Translations under genes and position numbers: made by a program
From: Comamonadaceae bacterium
GTDB lineage: Bacteria; Pseudomonadota; Gammaproteobacteria; Burkholderiales; Burkholderiaceae_C
Assembly: GCA_027484575.1 (NCBI GenBank)
Contig: JAIXSQ010000010.1
Span: forward strand, 62,001-126,000
Length of the DNA stretch: 64,000 nucleotides
Direction: 5' to 3'
The notes under the pieces: model-generated
The model's input: the letters and a program-made list of their open reading frames with translations, nothing else
Database searches by the model: none
Told to the model about the DNA's origin: nothing
In this document: positions 59,023 through 64,000 of the stretch, in pieces
Position numbering within the stretch: the stretch's first letter is position 1
Layout: every line of letters starts with the position of its first letter

Positions 59023-60795
59023 ATGCCCCCGACCAAGCCCCCCGCCAGGGGAGAGCTGCGCCTGGCCCTCGACAGCTGTGCCGGTGCCCTGCGCAGCGTG
59101 GCCGCGTTCAGCGCGGTCCTCAACCTGCTGGTGCTGGTGCCCTCGCTGTACATGCTGCAGGTCTACGACCGCGTGCTGGCCAGCCGCAACCAGACCACGC
59201 TGCTGATGCTCACGCTCATGGTGCTCGCCGCCTTCGCCGTCTCGGGCCTGCTCGAGGCGGTGCGCGGCGCGCTGCTGGTGCGCGTGGGCACGCGGCTGGA
59301 CATGCAGCTGAACCGCCGCGTCTACACCGCCGCCTTCGAGGACCGGCTGCGCGGCGGCGGCGCGAGCGCGTCGCAGGCGCTGCACGACCTGGCCACCGTC
59401 CGCCAGTTCGTCACCGGCCAGGGCCTGTTCGCCTTCTTCGACGCGCCCTGGTTCCCCCTCTACCTGGCGCTGATCGCCGTCTTCGATCCCTGGCTCGGGC
59501 TGTTCGCGTTCGGCGGCGCCCTGGTGCTGGTGGCGCTGGCCGTGGCCGGCGAGCGCGCCTCGCGGCGCCCCCTGGCCGAGGCCGGCCAGCTGTCGGTGGC
59601 CGCCGGCCAGCTGGCCAGCCGGCAACTGCGCAATGCCGAGGTGGTGGAGGCGATGGGGATGCTGCCGCAGATGATGGAGCGCTGGTGGGACCTGCATGCC
59701 CGCTTCCTCGGCCTGCAGGTGCAGGCCAGCCGGCGGGCGGGCGCGCTGCAGGCCGCCGGCAAGGCCGCGCGCACCGCGCTGCAGTCGCTGGTGCTGGCCC
59801 TGGGCGCGGTGCTCGTGCTGGAGGGCCGCATGACGGCAGGGATGATGGTCGTGGCCTCGATCCTGGTGGGTCGGGCGCTGCAGCCGGTCGAGCAGCTGAT
59901 CGGGGCCTGGCGCGGGGTGGCGGGCGCGCGCGCGGCCTGGGGCCGGCTGGCGGCGCTGCTGCAGGCGCACCCGGCCCGGCCCGTGCCCATGCAGCTGCCG
60001 GCGCCGCAGGGCCACGTGCGGCTCGAGGGCGTCGCCGCGACGCCGCCGGGCGCATCGCTGCCCGCGTTGCGCGGCGTGTCGCTGGCGCTGGAGCCGGGTG
60101 ACGTGCTGGGCGTCATCGGTGCCAGCGGGTCGGGCAAGTCCACGCTTGCCCGGCTGCTGGTCGGGGTCTGGCCGACCGCCCAGGGCACCGTGCGCCTGGA
60201 CGGCGCGGACGTGCACCAGTGGAACAAGGCCGACCTGGGCCCGGCGATCGGCTACCTGCCGCAGGACATCGAGCTGTTCGCCGGCACCGTGGCCGAGAAC
60301 ATCGCGCGCTTCGGCCCGGTGGACGCCGAGCGGGTGGCCGAGGCGGCGCGCCTGGCGGGCGTGCACGAGCTGGTGCTGCAGCTGCCCCAGGGCTACGACA
60401 CCGTGCTCGGCGATGGCGGTGCCGGCCTGGCGGGCGGCCAGAAGCAGCGCATCGCGCTGGCCCGGGCGCTGTACGGCAACCCGGTGCTGCTGGTGCTGGA
60501 CGAGCCCAATTCCAACCTGGACGACGCCGGCGAGCAGGCGCTCGTCGAGGCGATCGTCGGCCTCAAGCGCGCCGGCCGCACGCTGGTGCTGGTCACGCAC
60601 CGCAGCAGCGTGCTGGGCGTGACGACCAAGCTGCTGCTGCTGCGCCAGGGCCAGGTCGAGAAGTTCGGGCCCACCGCCACCGTGCTGGCCGAGCTCACCA
60701 CCGCCCAGCAGAAGGCGCAGGCCGCGACCGTGCGCCCCGGCGGCGCGCAGCGTCCGGCCGCCATCCCGCCCCGCCTGCAAGGAGATGCCGCATGA
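59023..60795 (+). CDS. Type I secretion ABC transporter (PrtD/HlyB family)
   Basis: A 590-residue inner-membrane exporter: six-helix domain at about residues 25-310 ([34 protein letters not shown] is the PrtD-type start) and an ATPase domain with Walker [10 protein letters not shown] (~370), signature [19 protein letters not shown] (~470; a Gly-Gly-Gln core) and Walker [13 protein letters not shown]. There is no C39 peptidase domain, as in RTX protease/lipase exporters. It lies 59 nt downstream of the RTX peroxidase, almost certainly its exporter. Start [11 protein letters not shown] after an AAGGA site. Confidence 0.94.
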   Translation: MPPTKPPARGELRLALDSCAGALRSVAAFSAVLNLLVLVPSLYMLQVYDRVLASRNQTTLLMLTLMVLAAFAVSGLLEAVRGALLVRVGTRLDMQLNRRVYTAAFEDRLRGGGASASQALHDLATVRQFVTGQGLFAFFDAPWFPLYLALIAVFDPWLGLFAFGGALVLVALAVAGERASRRPLAEAGQLSVAAGQLASRQLRNAEVVEAMGMLPQMMERWWDLHARFLGLQVQASRRAGALQAAGKAARTALQSLVLALGAVLVLEGRMTAGMMVVASILVGRALQPVEQLIGAWRGVAGARAAWGRLAALLQAHPARPVPMQLPAPQGHVRLEGVAATPPGASLPALRGVSLALEPGDVLGVIGASGSGKSTLARLLVGVWPTAQGTVRLDGADVHQWNKADLGPAIGYLPQDIELFAGTVAENIARFGPVDAERVAEAARLAGVHELVLQLPQGYDTVLGDGGAGLAGGQKQRIALARALYGNPVLLVLDEPNSNLDDAGEQALVEAIVGLKRAGRTLVLVTHRSSVLGVTTKLLLLRQGQVEKFGPTATVLAELTTAQQKAQAATVRPGGAQRPAAIPPRLQGDAA

Positions 60796-62120
60796 GCGCC
60801 GCCACCCTGGAGCCGATCGCCACCGCCGATCCGCTGCTGTCCACCGACACCCGCGGGCCGGCGCGCCTGGGCTGGTGGATCGTGCTGGCCGGGCTGGGCA
60901 GCTTCGTGCTGTGGGCCGCGCTGGCCCCGCTGGACCGTGGCGTGCCGCTGACCGGCAGCCTCACCGTCGCGGGCAACCGCAAGGCGGTGCAGCACCTGAC
61001 CGGCGGCACCGTCGAGGCCATCCTGGTCAGGGAAGGGGACCGCGTGCGTGCCGGCGATCCGCTGGTGCGCATGGTCGCCGTGCACCAGAAGGCCAATGCC
61101 GAATCGCTGCGCATGCAGTACCTGCTGGCACGGGCCAGCGTGGCGCGGCTGCTGGCCGAGCGCGACGGCCGGCCGCTGGAGGTGCCGCCGGAGTTGCGCG
61201 AGCTGCAGCAGGACCCCCGCGGGGCCGAGGCGCTGCGCGCGCAGGTGCAGCTGCTGGCGATGCGGCAGTCGGCATTGCAGGCGGAACTGGGCGCCATCGA
61301 CGAGGGCATCGCGGCGGCCCAGCAGCAGCTGCAGGGCCACGGCGCCGCGCGGGACGGCAAGTCCGCCCAGCTGAAGCTGGTGCGCGAGCAGCTCGATGGC
61401 GCGCGCGAGCTGGCGGCGCAGGGCTTCATGGCGCGCACCCGGGTGCTCGACCTGGAGCGCGCGCACGCCGAGCTGGCCACCGCGGTGGGCGAGGAGGCCA
61501 GCCACATGGCCCGCATGGAGCGGCAGGTGGCCGAGCTGCGGATGCGCCGGCTGCAGCGCCAGCAGGAGGCGCGCAAGGAGGTGCAGGCCCAGCTGGCCGA
61601 GGCGCAGAAGGAGGCCGAGGGCCTGGGCAGCCGGCTGGCGGCGCTGGACCACGACGTGGCCAACGTGGTGGTGCGCGCGCCGGCGGACGGGACGGTGGTG
61701 TCGCTGGCCGTGTTCACGCACGGCGGCGTGGTCGCGCCCGGCGCCCGGCTGATGGACATCGTGCCCTCCGATGCGCCCCTGGAGGTCGAGGGCCAGCTGC
61801 CCGTGCACCTGGTCGACAAGGTGCATGCCGGCGCGCCGGTGCACCTGGTGTTCTCGGCCTTCAACCAGAACACCACGCCCACCATCCCCGCGGTGCTGAC
61901 GCAGGTGTCGGCGGACCGCCTGACCGACGAGAAGACGGGCATGCCGTACTACGCGGTCCGGGCGGCGGTCGCGCCCGAGGGAATGCGCCAGGTGGCCGAA
62001 CTGCGCCTGCGGCCCGGCATGCCGGTGGAGTTGTTCGTGCGCACCGGTGAGCGCACGCTGGCCAGCTACCTGCTCAAGCCCGTGGCCGACCAGTTGCGCA
62101 TGGCCCTGCGCGAGGACTGA
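60792..62120 (+). CDS. Type I secretion membrane fusion protein (HlyD/PrtE family)
   Basis: A 442-residue periplasmic adaptor that joins the ABC exporter to an outer-membrane TolC-like channel. A single N-terminal helix (about residues 27-46), lipoyl/biotinyl halves ([24 protein letters not shown] and [32 protein letters not shown]), a long coiled coil between them (~95-300) and a beta-barrel end ([28 protein letters not shown]). ATGA overlap with the exporter gene. No TolC gene follows, so the outer-membrane part must come from elsewhere. Confidence 0.94.
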   Translation: MSAATLEPIATADPLLSTDTRGPARLGWWIVLAGLGSFVLWAALAPLDRGVPLTGSLTVAGNRKAVQHLTGGTVEAILVREGDRVRAGDPLVRMVAVHQKANAESLRMQYLLARASVARLLAERDGRPLEVPPELRELQQDPRGAEALRAQVQLLAMRQSALQAELGAIDEGIAAAQQQLQGHGAARDGKSAQLKLVREQLDGARELAAQGFMARTRVLDLERAHAELATAVGEEASHMARMERQVAELRMRRLQRQQEARKEVQAQLAEAQKEAEGLGSRLAALDHDVANVVVRAPADGTVVSLAVFTHGGVVAPGARLMDIVPSDAPLEVEGQLPVHLVDKVHAGAPVHLVFSAFNQNTTPTIPAVLTQVSADRLTDEKTGMPYYAVRAAVAPEGMRQVAELRLRPGMPVELFVRTGERTLASYLLKPVADQLRMALRED

Positions 62121-62144
62121 GGCCCCGCGCGGCGGGCGCAGCGC

Positions 62145-63347
62145 TCACAGGGCTTCGCCCACGGCCCACACGCCGGTGATCACGGCGCGCTCCTCGTTCA
62201 GCGGCTGCATGCCGGCGCGGCGCCGGCCCCAGTGCCAGCTGCCGTCGGCGGCCTGCCACTGCAGCAGCGCGGCCTCGCAGCGTGCCGCCTGCTGCGCGTC
62301 GCCCAGGCGGGCATGCAGGCTGCGCAGCAGGCCGGTGCACACCAGGTCGACATAGGGCGCGTCGCCGGGCAGGAACTTCGCCGCACCCGTGCGCGGGTCG
62401 AGGTAGCCGGGCACGTAGGTGCCCTCCAGCGGTTGCAGCCACCGCAGCCAGTCCCGCGCCTGCCCGGTCCGCCCGTAGCGCAGGGTGGCCAGGCTGGCGC
62501 GCAGGCCATCGTCGCCCAGCACCGTGTCGCCCCCCCGGTACCACTGCCAGCGGCCGCGGCGCGCGCCGGGCGTGTCGGGCTTCCACAGGGCGTGCCAGGC
62601 CCCGTTGTCGGCCTGCCCGGCGGCCAGGAAGTCCGCGGCCCGGACCTCCATGGCGGCCCAGCCGCCCTGCGGGTCCAACCCGTCCACCTCGGCCAGCGCG
62701 GCCAGCCAGAGGAACTCGACCGTCGTGTGGATCGCGTTGTCGTAGGCGCCGTCGGCCGTCATGTAGTGCATGGGCGGGCCCGGGTTGCTCGCCCACAGCC
62801 CGTGGCGCTGGCCATCGAACAGCGTGCCCCGCATCCAGCGCGCGATGCGCAGCGCGGCCTCGGCATGGTCACCGCGGCCCGTGACCCGGGCGGTGCGGGC
62901 CAGCGCGGCCATGCACAGGAGGTTGTCGCCCGCGTAGAACGCGGTGCCGGGCACCCAGCCATCGCCGCGGGCGGGCAGTTCGCTGGGCAGGCCGCCGTGC
63001 ACGCGGGCGGGCAGCAGGCGCTCGACCTCGCGCTGCCAGTGCAGCAGGCCGGCGGCGATGCGGTCGGCCCGCGCGACGTCGCCGACCGACAGCGCCCACA
63101 GCGCCACGTCGGCGCTGGCCAGCGGGGACAGGGCCGAGGCGTGGACACCGCCCGCATGCGCCATGTACGGCAGGAGGCCGCGCGCCGCTGGCCGTTCGAG
63201 GGTGTCCAGCCAGGCGCGGAACCGGGCCCGGGCCCGGGCCAGCGGCGTGTCGGAAGGCGGCCCGGCAACGGCCGTGGCGCCGGCGGCAGGCAGCGCCGCT
63301 GCGAGCAGGGCCAGCCCGAGAGGGCGCGCGACGTCGCGGCGCCTCAT
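62145..63347 (-). CDS. Secreted protein with probable (alpha/alpha)6-barrel fold
   Basis: A 400-residue protein with a signal peptide (MRRRDVARPLGLALLAAALPAAGATAVA). The rest shows repeated helical hairpins rich in Trp and Tyr (DVALWALSVGDVARADRIAAGLLHWQ, GTAFYAGDNLLCMAALART, DNAIHTTVEFLWLAALAEVDG, YVDLVCTGLLRSLHARLGD, SWHWGRRRAGMQPLNEERAVITGVWAVGEAL), as in six-hairpin glycosidases and uronyl hydrolases. I cannot name a family. It overlaps the glycosyltransferase stop by 4 nt, so it probably processes the polysaccharide made by that locus (inference). Confidence 0.7.
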   Translation of the reverse strand: MRRRDVARPLGLALLAAALPAAGATAVAGPPSDTPLARARARFRAWLDTLERPAARGLLPYMAHAGGVHASALSPLASADVALWALSVGDVARADRIAAGLLHWQREVERLLPARVHGGLPSELPARGDGWVPGTAFYAGDNLLCMAALARTARVTGRGDHAEAALRIARWMRGTLFDGQRHGLWASNPGPPMHYMTADGAYDNAIHTTVEFLWLAALAEVDGLDPQGGWAAMEVRAADFLAAGQADNGAWHALWKPDTPGARRGRWQWYRGGDTVLGDDGLRASLATLRYGRTGQARDWLRWLQPLEGTYVPGYLDPRTGAAKFLPGDAPYVDLVCTGLLRSLHARLGDAQQAARCEAALLQWQAADGSWHWGRRRAGMQPLNEERAVITGVWAVGEAL

Positions 63348-64000
63348 CGGGCGGGCAGTGGCGCTGCGGCCTTGTGGGGGGTGTGGAAGATCCAGTCGCG
63401 CCGGCGCAGCGACAGGGCGGCCAGCAGGATCGCGTGGGTCCAGACCAGCAGCGACACCAGCAATGCCGCGACAGCCTCGCCCAGCGCGGTGGCCAGCGTG
63501 CCGCGCGTGGCCCGGCCCTGCTCGAGCAGGCTGGCCAGGGCCGGCAGCACCAGCAGGTACAGCAGGCCCAGCAAGGTGCCGGCGACCACCCACGCGGCGC
63601 TCGCCGGGTGGAAGCTGCCCGCGCCTGCCGCGATCAGCGGCACCGCCAGCAGCAGCCAGGCGGTGGACAGGAACAGCGCCAGCGGGAACAGGTAGTAGAG
63701 CGCCAGCTCGGCGGGCCGCAGCGAGCGTTCGCGCACCGCCTGCGCCAGCAGGGGCCGCACGTACAGCAGCCCGGTGTGGAAGTGACCGACCATCCAGCGC
63801 ACCCGCTGGCGGATGGCGATGGCGACCTGGTCGGGCTTCTCGTCGTAGAACACCGCCTCGTCCACCCAGGTCACGCCGGCGCCATGGTGCAGTTGCAGCA
63901 GCGCATTGCACTCGATGTCCTCGGTCTGCGTGCGCACCAGGGGCCAGATCGCCTGGAACAGCCGCGCCTGCACGGCGAAGCCGGTGCCGCACAGCAGCGC
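63344..64000 (-). CDS. Membrane glycosyltransferase family 2, C-terminal part (cut by window edge)
   Basis: The 3' end, about 218 codons, of a processive-type GT2 enzyme; the 5' part lies beyond the window. Acceptor-site motif TEDIECNALL, then the Q-x2-R-W motif in IRQRVRWMVGHFHTGL, followed by four hydrophobic segments (ALYYLFPLALFLSTAWLLLAVPLIA, WVVAGTLLGLLYLLVL, ALVSLLVWTHAILLA). These fit an exopolysaccharide synthase such as a PgaC- or hyaluronan-synthase-like protein. The polymer is unknown. Confidence 0.85.
   Translation of the reverse strand, partial: ALLCGTGFAVQARLFQAIWPLVRTQTEDIECNALLQLHHGAGVTWVDEAVFYDEKPDQVAIAIRQRVRWMVGHFHTGLLYVRPLLAQAVRERSLRPAELALYYLFPLALFLSTAWLLLAVPLIAAGAGSFHPASAAWVVAGTLLGLLYLLVLPALASLLEQGRATRGTLATALGEAVAALLVSLLVWTHAILLAALSLRRRDWIFHTPHKAAAPLPAR

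Overview
The window is very GC-rich and gene-dense, with short intergenic gaps. Gene content (FDH3-type formate dehydrogenase with DUF3305/DUF3306 proteins, Bug-family tricarboxylate-binding proteins, a LivHMGF transporter, RarA, LolA, FtsK, TrxB and IspH) points to a betaproteobacterium of the order Burkholderiales, most likely Comamonadaceae-like (for example a Ramlibacter relative). The family-level placement is inference. I saw no rRNA, tRNA, CRISPR array or insertion sequence.

Layout. 1-1.9 kb: divergent metG (truncated by the window edge) and apbC. 1.9-12.6 kb: a ten-gene formate dehydrogenase locus (DUF3305, DUF3306, a multi-cluster ferredoxin, a TorD-like chaperone, a small Tat protein, FDH alpha with an active-site Cys, FDH beta, a small lipoprotein, FDH gamma, an Ala/Pro-rich periplasmic protein), then an intrinsic terminator and fdhD. 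12.6-25.2 kb: a polysaccharide deacetylase, then a compact biosynthetic operon of a 4'-phosphopantetheinyl transferase, an NRPS with an N-terminal formyltransferase and a luciferase-like monooxygenase inserted inside its adenylation domain, and a single PKS module with a terminal thioesterase. The adenylation pocket residues read by eye resemble the glycine code.

25.4-43.2 kb is mostly housekeeping: an FtsX-family permease, a truncated hemoglobin, an Smr protein, a LysR/maleate isomerase/Bug cluster, radC, an FKBP, ispH, a threonine-dehydratase-like enzyme, trxB, a Crp/Fnr regulator, ftsK, lolA, a crtZ-crtW carotenoid hydroxylase/ketolase pair and rarA. 43.2-46.9 kb: a promoter/terminator leader followed by livHMGF. 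46.9-48.6 kb: an outer-membrane-like protein and a second Bug protein.

49-62.1 kb: a multicopper oxidase, an SCO-like copper protein, a 2389-residue RTX protein with an animal-type heme peroxidase domain, and the ABC and membrane-fusion subunits of a type I secretion system. Together they look like a copper- and heme-oxidase system, with the peroxidase exported to the cell surface; RTX heme peroxidases of this kind are implicated in bacterial Mn(II) oxidation. 62.1-64 kb: a secreted helical-barrel protein and the 3' part of a membrane glycosyltransferase, presumably the end of an exopolysaccharide locus that continues beyond the window.

The two regions I would look at first are the formyltransferase/interrupted-adenylation NRPS-PKS pair and the MCO-SCO-RTX peroxidase-T1SS locus.
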